Assembly (NCBI GenBank): GCA_022570795.1
Contig: JAKUDP010000028.1
Location: 992,001 to 1,056,000, forward strand
Source: Sphaerulina vaccinii
Lineage: Eukaryota > Ascomycota > Dothideomycetes > Mycosphaerellales > Mycosphaerellaceae
Reading direction: 5' to 3'
DNA length: 64,000 nucleotides
Each line of letters begins with the position of its first letter. Position 1 is the stretch's first letter. The notes under the pieces were generated by a model that saw only the letters and a program-made list of their open reading frames with translations, was not told the origin of the DNA and did no database searches. This document shows, in pieces, positions 1 to 11,512 of the stretch. Position numbers and translations under genes: made by a program.

Positions 1-3000
1 CTGGTTGAGCCTGGACTGCTCCCGATGGATGCGAAGGCTGTGCTGCTGGCGCAGGTGGAAGTTGAGGCTGGAGTTGAGCCTGTATGCTTGGTCCAGGCGG
101 TGGCAGAATCGGCGGCAGACTGACTGATTCAGCACTAGATACCACGGGCGATAGCTGCAATTTCTTGACAGGGATGCTGCTCGCTGCGGTCGCGGACTGC
201 TGACTTGGGCTTGGTACAAGTGGCGTGACAGGAGGGAGCACCTTCTGCTCTCCTACACCTTGTGATGAGGGAGGTGGCGCAGGGCTCTGAGCCTGATCAT
301 GCTTTTGAGGAATGTCGTTGGATCTTGAGGGCCAAGGACCACTCATACCATCGGCAGCAACCTGAGTGGCATTCGGAGAGGCCCCATTCGCGTGAGGCTC
401 GCGCATCTGTGGTGTTTGCATGTGGGTTCCGTAATGTTGTTGATAGTGGGTGGCCGGAGATGGCACCTGGAAACTCTGAGGCGTCTGCGCCGGGCGAGGA
501 GCCGATTGTGGCGAAGATGACTTTACTGGAGACTGCTGATAATGTTGCGTTGCAGGCGGTGCCAGGTTAGGACTTCGCTGAATCTGGTTTGCAAAGCTGT
601 TCGAATGCGTCTGCTGTGGTTGCTGATAGTGCTGCTGATGTTGCCACTGCTGTTGCGGTGGGTAGGACGGAGCGGACATGCGCTGAGGAGGAGAAGATGA
701 GGTGGGCTTGGCCGCTGCCTTGCTGGGTGACTGAAAGCCATTCATCAGCTGAGATGATCCTGGCCTCTGCTGGGGTGGCAAGTTCTCTCTAGGCTGTTGA
801 TACTGTTGCCACTGTTGTGGATTCTGCGCATAGTGATTTTGATGTTGTTGCGGCGGCGGCTGCTGTTGCTGCGCGAATTGATGCTGAGCATATGGACTTG
901 CTGCAGGTTGTGGTGGATGGCCACCGGCGGTGGAGATGGCGTTGTTGTGCGCGTACTGGTGTTGCTGGTAGTGAGATGGAGGTTGATGTCCATACCCATT
1001 CTGCACTGGTGGCTGGGCTTGGAAGTAGGCACGCGATGGTGGGCCATTGCTCTGCGCTGAGTGTACAGCAAAGTTGCCAATCGGAGGATACTTATACCCC
1101 GGAGTTCCCTGAGCTTGGACTTGTGCGTGTGGCGGATTGTGAAAGCCGTTGATACTTGATGATCCAGAGAGGGACTGCGTGGTATTCTGCAGCTGCGCAT
1201 ATTGCCCATTCGCTGTCGTTGTCGCTGTGACTGGCCGACTGCTGTTCTTCTGAGTTTCAGGACTACCACTGGACCGGTTGTGCAGCTTGAGTGGTGGAAT
1301 TTTGGGCTTCTGAGCATCCTCCTCTTTTCGTTTGCAGGTTCCGCAGATGAAGGTGAATGTTTCTTGCTCAGCTTGCTTGGGCGTGTATCCGTGGCACTTG
1401 CTATGTTGCCAAACGTTGCACCTGTCGCATGCTATGCTGTGGGAGCCGTCGTCCATGTTCTCGCCATGCTGTCCGCAGACTGAACAGTCGAAGTACCAGG
1501 TACCGTCCTCGGCGGCAAGCTTTTCGAGTTCTTTCTTGTGCTGTTCACGTTGCGTTTGTCTTTGGCGTCCAGAGGCACGTTTCGCGTCAGACTCCGCCTC
1601 GTCGGCGTTGACGTCTTGTGAACCAGCACGTTCGCCTTCCGCTTCTAGCCTTGCAAGCTCCTCCTCGTGAATGATGCGCTTCGCCTCTCGCTCTCGCACG
1701 CGCTGCTCTCGGGTGAGTCTCCTAGACTCGTGGCCCTCTTCGATGCGCTTCTGTCTCTCTTGCTCCTCGCGTGCCATTTTCAATTCGTTTTGTCTCTGCT
1801 CTTGTGCTTCACGCTCTTTTCTAGCTTCGGCTTCCTTGTCTGCCTTGTCTGCTAATCTCGACGAGCGTTTCGCCGTAGCCATCCTCTGCAGATTTTCCAG
1901 CTCGCGAATCTTCTTCATTCGCTTCGCCTGCATAGCCTCTGCTCGCTTCTCAATGATCGGCATGACATCCTCTTCTATTCTTGCACGAAGCTGCTTCTCA
2001 TTGGGATCGCGCGACCGGAAGATGCTGGCCATGAACTCTTGGTATTCTTCTAGCGTGATGGCAATCAGTTCCCACGTTTTCTTTGTGAAACCGTAACCAG
2101 CTTCGTCCGAGTCCTCAAGCACAGTGTCGTCTCCGTTCGTCATTAACGTGTCCTCTACCGCGGTATTGTCTGCTTCTGTTTGGTCTTCGAGCTCTTCGTC
2201 TTCACTTTCTTCGACCTTCCTGCGCTTGCTCGTGCGTGTGCCTCTTGCAGGAGCCTTCTTTTTGGACTTGCTGGCACTCTTGGCCTTTGTCTTGGCCTTG
2301 GGTTGCGGTGTTGGTGGCGGCGGGGGCTCGTCGGTGCGCCGATATAATCGGTTATCGTCCAGAACGTAATATGATCGGTCTTCCTTGTCCCATCCCAGAG
2401 GCTCGATCCGCCAGCTGAGATGATCTTCCTCTTCGGGCATCATGCCTCGTATACGTTCTGCATTGCCCAGAGTCCAGACGCTAAGCTGTTGGAGCACCTT
2501 TACACGAGTGTAGATATCCAGGTCATTGAATTTGGTGGGTTCCTCGTCATCGCCGTAAGGGTTGCGCTGCGGTGCTTTGGCGAGGTACTGGCGGCGCGTG
2601 TACTCGTCGAATATCTCGGGCCTGATCGGTGTCAGCCCATGCATACTCAGAAGGACCACTTATGGTAGTACTCACGTCAAGCCTCGATGTGACGACACAT
2701 ACTTCAGCAGCTGCAGGCCAATGCGGGCCAGTCTCTCGCTTGGAGTAGGCTGCAGACATTCGTGTTCCAAGTCCTATACGCGCACAATCATAATCAGCAT
2801 CTTCTCTTACCACTCTCATCCTCGCTTCTCACAACATCCGCCCTCTTGCTGCGCGCGGCGGGTCTCGGGAGTGTCGCATACCTCAATGTCGAAATCCTCG
2901 TCAATCTTGACCACATGTCCAAACAGAAAAATGTACTGCATCAGGCTGGCAAATTCCCACATATTTCGTAACGTCGTAAGCATCTCCTGGGTCTCTGGAG

Positions 3001-3064
3001 CAATGGCCGGCTCCAGCGCAACATCGAGCTGCGCTGCATCGGCGGTGCGCTTGTATCGAGGCAT
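1..3064 (-). CDS. DDT-like/PHD-finger chromatin protein, Gln/Pro-rich (partial, C-terminus off the left edge)
   Basis: Exons complement(2882..3064, 2676..2773, <1..2621); at least 967 residues are visible. The N-terminus (MPRYKRT...) carries a DDT-like helical block (RNMWEFASLMQYIFLFGH, about residues 35-52) continuing across intron 1 into ECLQPTPSERLARIGLQLLKY. WHIM-like sequence follows (LSWRIEPLGWDKEDRSYY and YVLDDNRLYR). After a Lys/Glu-rich nuclear-type linker and a long charged coiled-coil stretch comes one PHD finger (CSVCGQHG, then CDRCNVWQHSKC, then ICGTC; about positions 1340-1480), followed by several hundred residues rich in Gln, Pro and Ser. DDT, WHIM and PHD modules are known from ISWI-associated and RSF-type remodelling subunits that bind nucleosomes and histone tails, so a nuclear chromatin role is inferred; which complex is unknown. 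The start is the first ATG in frame. Both introns have GT-AG borders. Confidence 0.85.
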
Positions 3065-3396
3065 GACGGCAGCCGTCGAGCCAGGGGACAATTCGCGGAA
3101 ACCTCAAGCCTGCACAGTAGGAAGAATGATTGCGCTGGGAGGTGGCGTAGTCGGGTGAGGGTGAGGGAGAAACGCGCGTGTGTCTGTCGTTGGTGCGCGC
3201 GAATGTATGGAGATGTATCTGGCGTGGATTGCGTAGATGGACGTGAAGACGCGACCAAATTGAGAAGCCCTGGAAGACGCTAGCGGCCCGCTGACATCCC
3301 TGCCTCGATCTCAGACTATGATGTGCTATATCGTACCACCTCAGGTTCTTCTCTTCTGCTTGATGGCCTCACGATGCTCATGCAGACATTGTTCTC

Positions 3397-5183
3397 ATGG
3401 CCTCCTCTATCCACGATGGAACGGCTGAGCACCTGCACGGCGAGGAAGACACCAATGTGGGCCTCGAACGGCTCATGACCGAGGACGAAGTGGATGGCCA
3501 GCTCTCTGAAACACAGCATGCCCGGATCAGAAGGCTGCTGTACACCTCGCACGCGTTGTCGATGTGGAACTCAAGAGTGTTCGAGTTTGGCTCCTTCCTC
3601 TTCCTAGCGGGTCTTTTTCCTCAGACTCTTCTTCCGGCTTCAATCTATGCATTGGCACGAGCGGCCTCCGCTGCTGCATTGTCTCCATTCCTCGGCTCAT
3701 ATATTGACCGTGTTGACCGACTTCACGTAGTACGGGTCTCAATAGGCAAGCCTCACTGGATTTGCAAGGTCAAGTGTAATGTCTGATCGATGTGTACAGT
3801 CAGTCAGCGTTGCGTTGTTGCATTATCCTGCGTAGGCCTTTTCCTTTTGGCAGAGTTCGAACATCTTCGGGATAGCAACTGGTCAGCTGTTGGTCTTGCA
3901 ATCCTATCAACGCTCGCCTGTGTTGAGAAACTGGGATCAGTGCTCAATACCATTTCGATCGAACGCGATTGGGTTATAATCGTGGCCAACAATGATGAAG
4001 AGAGACTACGTCGTATGTCTCAATGTCAACAATAATCAAATTTGCCCTGGCTGATACCACTACAGTATTGAACTCGCAGATGCGGCGCATTGACCTGTTC
4101 TGCAAGCTCTTCGGACCATTGGCAATCGCTCTTCTAGATGGATATTCTTCACGAGTAGCAATCGCAGCTACAGGCGCATTGACGATCGCGTCGGTGCTGG
4201 TCGAGTACTACTCGATTTCGCACGTATACAACAATGTCCCGGCCCTGCGAGAAGCCAAAGCTTTTCTTACCCGACAGTCCAGCCGCATCAACATCTACGC
4301 CATGATCAAGAGCTACTTTGCAAAGACCAAGATCTATATCAGACATCCCGCTTTCCTGCCCTCGATATCACTTGCGCTACTTCACTTGACCGTCCTTTCA
4401 TTCAGTGGACAGATGATCACCTACCTTGTAGCGCTCGGGCTGTCATCAGGAATAATAGGCGTTCTTCGTGGCGCTTCTGCTGTGTTCGAGCTGACAGCCA
4501 CCTGGATCGCGCCGATGATAATGTCACGGATCGGGCCAATTCGAGCTGGAATTTGGTTTCTCAATTGGGAGATTCTGTGCTTGATCGCAGCTTGTGCAGT
4601 CTTGTGGCTCGATCTAGGTCCGATAATCACAGCAGCTGGACTGGTATCCGCTGTTGTCGCCAGCCGGCTGGGTCTATGGGGCTACGATCTCAGTGCTCAG
4701 ATCATAGTGCAAGAGGTCAGTCATCATCATTCTTACGGCATCTGCAGGAACTCTGGGTGTAAAACATGTGCGTGTGCTGACAATGTGAAGGAGGTTGAAG
4801 AACAGAATCGCGGCACGTTCTCAAGCCAAGAATTCTCGCTACAGAATGTCTTCGAGCTTTTGGCATTCGCAACGACTATAGTCTTTCCGAGGCCAGCACA
4901 ATTCGTGAGTCAAATCATGCTGTTTCCATCGCTCAGAATACTGCTGATGTTGAAACAGAAATTTCCCGCTACAATAAGTGCCATAGCAGTCGCACTTGCT
5001 GGTATTCTTTACGCACTGTTCGTACGGACTCGTAGAGGGCATCTGGTTCACCTGTGTCGTTGCATCGATCGCCACGAGATGCGAAAGAAGCACCATCATT
5101 GGTGGCAGGCAATCCCAGAAGAGGAAACCCTTGTTGATCATGATCGCACGCCCTCGTCGCCATACGAGGCTCCGGCATCGTGA
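3397..5183 (+). CDS. Ferroportin-type iron exporter (SLC40 family)
   Basis: Exons 3397..3745, 3800..4012, 4066..4715, 4791..4904, 4959..5183; 516 aa. Family signatures run in order through the exons: HALSMWNSRVFEFGSFLFLA (TM1), YIDRVDRLHVVRVSIV across intron 1, LNSQMRRIDLFCKLFGPL at the start of exon 3, LWGYDLSAQIIVQE at the end of exon 3, and RTRRGHLVHL near the C-terminus. The length and about ten to twelve hydrophobic segments fit SLC40. Members export Fe2+ (sometimes other divalent metals) across the plasma or vacuolar membrane; the membrane used here cannot be told. Intron 1 (3746-3799) is best explained as GC-AG (AATAG|GCAAG...TACAG), because only that border restores the conserved VRVSIV. 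Introns 3 and 4 are multiples of three with no stop, so a simple ORF scan would read through them. Confidence 0.9.
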
Positions 5184-5989
5184 GCAAGTCGCAGCACTTG
5201 AATGAGAGATCATTGCGAGTTCCCGGATCTGTCGACTGAGGGACTCATACTCTGCTAGTAGGTGGCCAGAAGATCTTCAACATCTCTTCGCCCGCTGTCT
5301 GATACTTGACGAGATTGTCATCACACTGGCGTCGTCGCGTTGTCAGCAACCAGGCGAAACACAATGTTCCTCCATTCGTCGACTTCCGGGCCGGCGCACG
5401 CTCGAGATATAGTAGCAGCATTCGAGAAGCGCAAGTTACAGGTAGAGTGGAGTGAGGTCAGAGGTATCTCTCAAATTTAGCGTCGCGCTAGCCAGCCACC
5501 AGCCACTTTACCCAGCCACGTTCTCCGAAACACTTCACATGCAATGACCCTTTATCCACTTCCACGTTTTTGGATGCAATCTCGAATCTTCTCAAACCTT
5601 CAAAAACACCATTCGACTCGAGCTTTCTGCTCATCATCACCGTTGAGGTTGTCTTCCAGCCTTCATCGTCCACATCACTTAAAGTGAGGCGTGAGCTGTC
5701 AATCCTTGCCAACAAAGCAACCTTCCTCGAAAGCTTGGTTTATTCCAACTTCCTTGCGACTTCCTCGACATCACGTCAGCTCGTGTCGGTAATCTTGCGA
5801 CAAAACACGAACATAACTATCGAATCTGCTTCGTCGCCTCAAGAACTGGAATAATCGCGACATCACAACTCGAACTCATGCGATAAGAAGATCGGTCGTT
5901 CCAATTCCAAGCTTCATCGACAACTATTCCAAAACAAAGTCAAAACTTCCGACGACACTTCGAACAACAACTTCATCATCACCAGCACG
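5184..5989. other. Intergenic, 3' end of ferroportin gene and leader of MARVEL gene
   Basis: I see no convincing gene. The last 250 bases before 5990 are A/C-rich (many CAAC, TTCG and TCATC runs), typical of a fungal 5' leader. Short frames on both strands have no domain or codon pattern that stands out. Confidence 0.5.
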
Positions 5990-6704
5990 ATGGCTCTCTC
6001 AGGCTTCCTCTTCCTCTCATGGCGAATCTTCGAAATCATCACCCTAGTCCCAATTGTGGGAATGCTAGGCTGGTTCGTCCACGGCTTCGTCTCCGCCAAT
6101 CAACTCACACCGGACTTCATCCTCGTACTCTTCATAGTATCAGTACTAGCACTGGCTTGGGCGTTCTTCACATTGATTAGCTACCTCCGTGCTCGACACG
6201 ACGCGATCTTCGTCGCTCTGGTCGATCTCGGATTCGTGGGAGCGCTGATCGCGGGTGTTGTGGTGCTGAGAGGTATTGGTGGAGCGAATTGCACTAGCTT
6301 TACGAGTGGTGACATTTATGTCAATTTGGGACCTTTTGGGTACTATGGACGTGATGGGAGTGGAGACAGATTTGGCGTCAATACGAATAAGACTTGCGCT
6401 ATGTTGAAGGCGAGTTGGGCTTTGGCTATTATCAACATTATCGCATTTTTTGTGACATTCGTAAGTTCTCACTTGTGGAAGTGGAGCCAGGGACATCATG
6501 CTGACGTTCTCACAGCTCCTAGCACTTCTCGTGCACCACCACCACAAGGATGACGATCGTGTTGTCGTGAAGCGCACAACCACGCATCACTCCCGCCATG
6601 GACACCGAAGATCTGGAAGCAGGTCTCGAAGCAGAGGAGGCTATGTTGATGGCAGTAGACGAAGCACGCATCGTTCTTCAAGCCGACGACAGTACTACGT
6701 TTGA
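5990..6704 (+). CDS. MARVEL-domain-like four-TM membrane protein
   Basis: Exons 5990..6460 and 6516..6704; 219 aa. Four hydrophobic segments (about residues 12-34, 43-66, 73-92, 137-158) with a Cys-bearing loop (GGANCTSF...TNKTCAML) between TM3 and TM4 are the layout of fungal MARVEL proteins, which sit in plasma-membrane or vesicle domains. The second exon encodes the end of TM4 (LLALLVHHHHKDDD) and a basic Arg/Ser/His-rich cytosolic tail ending RQYYV. The intron is GTAAGT...CACAG and keeps frame. The fourth TM is split by the intron, so an unspliced model would lose it. The function of this group is not known in detail; the family call rests on topology. Confidence 0.75.
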
Positions 6705-7008
6705 TTTTACTGGCTCCATCACGAAGCACGAAGTTACGAGCACGATCTCTTCTGAGTCAGCGGCATGGATACAGCTGGAAGAGAAGGTACCAGGATTCTG
6801 CACACGATCAGAAGCGGAAGATGCTGCGTGAATTTACGCGGTATCATCGCCGTCACATAGCTATACAGTATGAACAAATGGCTTTTCATATCAACTTCAC
6901 TTCATTCATGCAAATGCGTATCATACAGTCTATATCTGGGTATCTCTGGGTATCATCGCTAACAATCAAAAGTCTATCAACCAATACGCCTCACTGATCC
7001 CAAACTCT
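6705..7008. other. Convergent intergenic spacer
   Basis: 3' flanks of the MARVEL gene and of the convergent DUF4185-like gene. No separate gene seen. Confidence 0.5.
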
Positions 7009-8269
7009 CTAGTTGAACTCGAGGTATACCAATGGAGTAATGTAAGGCCCCTTGGACCAGACTTGAGTGTAGGACAAGTAGATGGCATTCTCAGCAGCAT
7101 TCGTCGAAGGAAGCAGACCAGGGTGAGCTTGCAAAGTGTATGCACCCACGAAACCATCTCCGTTCTGCCCTCGAAATAGTAGCTTGGGAACTTCCCATGG
7201 CCCTTCTGGAGCTGGAGCTGTTGTAATGTAGAAGTCCGCCACAGCGCCAAGGTCGTACCTTTGGCCAATCCAGACGAAAGCTTTATAGTATGTAGAGTAG
7301 TAATATGTTCCTTGCCATGATGCTCCGCAGTTGGGGATGATCACGGATGTGTCGTTGAGGCTAGGCATCGTCTTTGTCCAGGTCCCATTCACGTAGTATT
7401 GGTAAGCACTGCGTTGCTCAATATATCCGAGTGGGACTCTCGCGATGGCCGGAGGGAGTGCCTCAGTGAGCTTGCCGTAAAGATAGGCGTAGTTTCCCAC
7501 AACGAGGTTGCCGTAATCTCCATAGCCGATTTCTCCAGACTTCCAGAATTCTTGCGCTACGACTGTAGCGTTGGGAACTGCATTCTTGTCGTTCGTGCCG
7601 ACGTAGACTTGCTTCCACAGCATGAATGGAGTTGGGTTGTTGAGTGGTTGGGAGTATGGGGAGATCTTGGACTTGGCGATGAACTGGTATGCCGTGAAAC
7701 GGGTCGAGCTGATTTGCGCGACAATTGGTTGACTGTTGGGCCAGTATACCCATCTTCCGGAGCCGTCGCTACATTGTCCGTGACCTTCGGGGCAGTTGCC
7801 TGAGCATCTCGTTTAATAGAGGCTTAGATATTGCGATATGGATCTGGCTTACCTGCTTGTGCTGGGTACAACTCGGTCTGGTTTCCGTACATCTGAAGGA
7901 TGTTGTTCGTTCCTGTAGCTCCAGGACCGACTTGTCCGTTGCTATTGACAACACCAGCGCCCAGTGGAGACCATGCCGCTGTGTTCATGACAATCGGAAA
8001 TTGGGACGCTCCATTTTTCTAGGGTTGCATGTCAGCATGTGTTCACTAGTACTTCGATTGTTTGCTCGTACAAATGCCATGGTATCTCGGCATGTCCAGA
8101 AGGCTCTACTGCCGATACGAATAGAGCCGCAAGAATCTCTGTCCAGAGTTGGATCCGTGGCATTGCCAACATATTTCGCAGTCTTGACTGTGATGGAAGG
8201 CGGTGCTCGTGCCGCAAGGTGAGGTGCTGCTAGAGTTGATGTAGCTAGCAATGGTAGAAGAAGCAACAT
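7009..8269 (-). CDS. Secreted DUF4185-like (beta-propeller type) protein
   Basis: Exons complement(8072..8269, 7853..8018, 7009..7799); 384 aa. It begins with a clear signal peptide (MLLLLPLLATSTLAAP, cleavage expected near residue 15). The body is rich in Trp, Tyr, Gly and Asn with phrases such as GRWVYWPNSQP, GYGDYGNLVVGNYAYLYG, APEGPWE and ENAIYLSYTQVW, resembling fungal DUF4185 proteins and carbohydrate-active five-bladed propellers. It is probably an extracellular enzyme or lectin acting on polysaccharide; substrate and catalytic residues cannot be assigned. Introns are GT-AG with matching phases. The start is the first ATG and gives the secretion signal directly. Alternative: a GH43/GH32-like protein. 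Confidence 0.75.
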
Positions 8270-9920
8270 CCCGACCAGTGTGGCTCTTGCCTGACAGTCT
8301 GCTGTGGTGTCGATGTTGTAAGGTGTGCTTGGTTGAAGGCCTGAGTGTATAGAAGTGTGGTAGATGAACCAAGGATAGCAGTGTGGCGGCCACGAGATAT
8401 ATACTCAGGGTACACGTTTTCTAGACGGTCCTCTTGAAACAGCCTTCATCATGGCAGTGCCCCCGAAGCCAATAGGATACCGACCTTGGTCGAGATGAGA
8501 GTCTGTAAGGCTGATCCGGGTGCGAATTTTTGGAACTAGATCTCGCGTATAGGTGCAAGTGCAGGAGGTGAGTCCTGCAGACTGCAGCCACAAGGGCCCT
8601 CCGCAAGCCATCGCACGAGGTTTGACAGACCACGCTACTCGCTTGCTTGTTCCGAACGTTTTGTGGCTGTTTGGGCGTCCGAAAGTAGTTGTTGAACAGC
8701 TCCGTTATGCCTTGAACAAGAGTCAACGCTCCGCCAAGTCAGCCTGCCACGCGACCTAGATGCTTTAGTTCGGTGCCGATGCCATCACATCCTTTTGCTG
8801 TGTGAGAAGTACTGATATACTCAGCCTATCGAGGGAGATGTGCAGAAGCAGTGCCCGATATGGGATATGTACCACAAGATCTAGACACATGTCTCATCTT
8901 GTAAAGAGCTTGCGCGTTTGCATCGGAAAAGCTAGTGGGAGCGGCTGTGTATAGAAGGAGACGCTTCTCCCACGTTTGCATTTCTCACTCCAATTGTCCA
9001 TTGCCTGAGAGGAGGATAGCTTGGCTGTGTCAGTATGCAGGGTGGAAACGTGTATGTATTGGTGAGCGCCACGATGTCGGACGAAGGCGAATTGGCGGTA
9101 GGAGTGACCGAGCTAGGAAAGCATGTTGAGATCTGTGCCGGCTGGATGGTGAGGTTGCAAACTTTATTCGCGTTCTAGATGTTAGCGTAGCCACAGGTCA
9201 CGTTAATAAGTTCATCCGATCTTCAGCTTTGAACTGACTACATGCGTGCAAAGATGTACGTGAGTGCGATACTGAACATGTATTATAAGTCAATAACGGG
9301 CAGCAGATTGAGGGACACCTACATACACTCCAAGCGGGACAATTCACAGCGTCTGCATCTGTCGACCGCAGCTCCTTCCACCAGCTCACTCCCATGGCTT
9401 GCCACGTGGATGAGGCTCCGTGCCGTGCGCCTCTGCGGCGAGCCCGACGATATGGCAGATGAACATGACAACTGCAGCCTGTTCACAGCTGCGAGGACAG
9501 ACATCTTCGCCCGTGAATCCGCTTGCCTGTACTCTCCGAATGCTCGGAGTAGCCATATGTGATGTCTCTCAGCGGATTATGCTTCCGTCTAGGAAGGCCT
9601 ATACAAATGCGTTTTCGATCTCATTATATGCGCTGAAGGCATAGAAGGTTGATGAGCACCTACTGGCTTATTTGCGGTGGCCTCGCTGGTACAGTCGCAT
9701 CCTCAGCAGACAGAGGTAGTTGCAGCACTTAGTGCAACATCTTTGCGATGCAGAGATTGTTGCTGGCCATGCGCACACATCAGCCAGCGCTCGGCCTATG
9801 CACCTAGGGCATGGCGAGATGGTAGTGATTGGAAGTCTGTATGAAGGAGCTGGTCCTGTGCATGCTTTGCAAAAGCCGGCCAAATCCAAGTAGCGATGCT
9901 GAAACGACCAAAGGACTTCT
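8270..9920. other. Long intergenic region (1.65 kb)
   Basis: Both flanking genes read on the minus strand: the upstream region of the secreted-protein gene lies at its low end and the 3' end of the GNAT gene at its high end. Frames of 60-106 codons exist on both strands but none has a recognisable motif, a splice partner or a signal peptide. No tRNA-like fold or repeat stood out. Confidence 0.4.
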
Positions 9921-10688
9921 TCAAGCGCTCAGAAGATCTGTAACACCAACCTTGCGTTCCATGACTATCGCAGTTTGAGGATCCAGGCGACGATAGTAAC
10001 CCGCCTCACTTCCAGTCTCTCGAAATCCTCGCTTCCGGTACCATGCAATAGCATCAGAATTGGCCTCCCATACATGTGCTCCAATACGCACAACTCCGTA
10101 ATCGTTCACGGCCCGTTGCGTCAACATTCGAAGTAGATGGGTAGCAATGCCATGCTGTCGATAGGGCGAAAGTAGGACCAGAGTGCTCAGGTATAGCATT
10201 GGTTCGTCTGCGTGATTCATTCCAGACTGACTGGGTATCGACGAAGAAGCCAGCAGTCTGCAGCGAATAGCACCTACCAGACGGCCCTTTTCAGTCATTT
10301 TGCGAGTGGGATCATCGTGCCAGATAGCCAGCAGTGTAATGTTGGCAGTGACAGGATCATCAAGTATCTCTTTGTAGAATCTATCCGGATATGGAATGGG
10401 GAGTAGCAGGCTTGTCAAGCGCTTGAGTTGTGGGATGTCGTCTTTGGTGCAGGCTCTGAATTCCACATACGGTGGAGGCGGTCTTCTACCAAACGCTAGG
10501 TCTGAGACGTTCCTGTTCTCGCTGTCACCGGTGGAGGTAAGATGGACTTCCGGAACTGGTGTTTCCAGAGCTGGCTGTGATATTTTCGGTTGCAGTGATT
10601 CTGCTGGTGATGCTTCCTCCAGTGGTGAGGCAGCTTTCTTCACACTCCCCGGCTTGTTGAGCCAGGTGAGTAGCGAGGACTGTGACAT
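9921..10688 (-). CDS. GNAT-family N-acetyltransferase (NAA50/San-like)
   Basis: Single exon, 255 aa. Residues about 75-250 form a GNAT fold: the beta-strand LYLSTLVLLSPYR leads into the acetyl-CoA loop RQHGIATHLL (R/Q-x-x-G-x-G/A pattern), then GAHVWEANSDAIAWYRKRGF, the classic C-terminal motif B. The nearest named group by motif is NAA50/San N-terminal acetyltransferases. The first 70 residues are disordered, Pro/Ser-rich, and begin QSSLLTWL, which loosely resembles a PCNA-interacting peptide (Q-x-x-L-x-x-aromatic); that is speculative. The gene is head-to-head with MIC19, with 137 bp between start codons. Substrate unknown. Confidence 0.85.
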   Translation of the reverse strand: MSQSSLLTWLNKPGSVKKAASPLEEASPAESLQPKISQPALETPVPEVHLTSTGDSENRNVSDLAFGRRPPPPYVEFRACTKDDIPQLKRLTSLLLPIPYPDRFYKEILDDPVTANITLLAIWHDDPTRKMTEKGRLVGAIRCRLLASSSIPSQSGMNHADEPMLYLSTLVLLSPYRQHGIATHLLRMLTQRAVNDYGVVRIGAHVWEANSDAIAWYRKRGFRETGSEAGYYRRLDPQTAIVMERKVGVTDLLSA

Positions 10689-10825
10689 GTCGTCTGATCA
10701 TGGTGATGTCGTGTTGCGTTCAGCAAAACATGATGGAGAGGACGAACGCCGAGATGTGGAGCTTGTGTCTCAGGAACTTGAGAACTTGAGAGACTGTTGA
10801 ACACTTTCTCTTCTGCTGCCATACC
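10689..10825. promoter_or_regulatory. Shared divergent promoter, GNAT / MIC19
   Basis: Only 137 bases separate the two start codons, so both 5' leaders and any core promoter lie here. No TATA element is obvious. Confidence 0.6.
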
Positions 10826-11512
10826 ATGGGAAACGCCAACTCCTCGTCCTCGGCGCCCACCTTCAACGCGTAAGTATTTCGCATACTGATCTTCTGTATG
10901 ATTCAGGCTAACAGTGACCAGCGATGCTCCCGTGAGGCTCAGCCAATCCGTCATCAACTCGCTGCAAGACAGTCCAGAGGTATCTTCTTTCCCTCCCTCT
11001 ACTGCTCAACCAACACACACTTACTCCTACAGACCGACTCGACGCGCGCACAGCAACACGAGTTGAACGTGCAAACGCGCATCACTGCCGACCTTCAAAA
11101 GATCCGCGACTCGCAAGCTCAAAAACTCGACGCCCTCAGCACTTCACTCACCTCCGAAACGCCTGAGAAAGACTCTGCATCCGAATTGTCCAGCAAACCA
11201 ACCGGACTAGTCGCGCATCTCAGCTCGCCCTTTTACCACGACTGGAGCAAGGAGGACCCGAAGCCTTACAAGGAGGAATCAAACAGATCTCACGACAGCG
11301 TAAGCAAGGAAATCATGGACTTGCGCCAGAAGCTCGAGCAGCGCAAGAAGGTTGAAAAGGTACCAGTGGAGGTTGAGAAGGCGAAAGAGGGCCTGGTACA
11401 ATGTTTGCGCCACAACGACAGAAGACCGCTCGACTGCTGGCAAGAAGTTGAAGCTTTCAAGCGCGAAGTAGGCAAGCTGGAGCAGGCTTTCATACAGGAA
11501 GCAGGCCGATAG
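10826..11512 (+). CDS. MIC19: MICOS complex subunit Mic19 (Aim13 family)
   Basis: Exons 10826..10869, 10922..10979, 11033..11512; 193 aa. It starts MGNANSSSS, a strong N-myristoylation signal, followed by APVRLSQSVINSLQDSPE, the conserved family start. A central coiled coil ends in a CHCH-like segment with a C-x10-C pair (CLRHNDRRPLDC) and WQEVEAFKREV. Mic19 is an inner-membrane peripheral subunit linking Mic60 to the rest of MICOS at crista junctions, with the Cys pair oxidised in the intermembrane space. The first intron splits the codon after residue 14; all phases close. Confidence 0.9.

Noticed and set aside
745..1317. A 190-codon frame inside the Gln-rich region of the PHD gene
   Set aside because: It overlaps the continuous PHD-protein frame; low-complexity DNA is often open in several frames.
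8270..9920. Search for tRNA genes, transposons or CRISPR-like arrays in the long gaps
   Set aside because: No B-box-like GGTTCGAATCC, terminal inverted repeats or regular spacer arrays were seen by eye; a tRNAscan and repeat search would be decisive.
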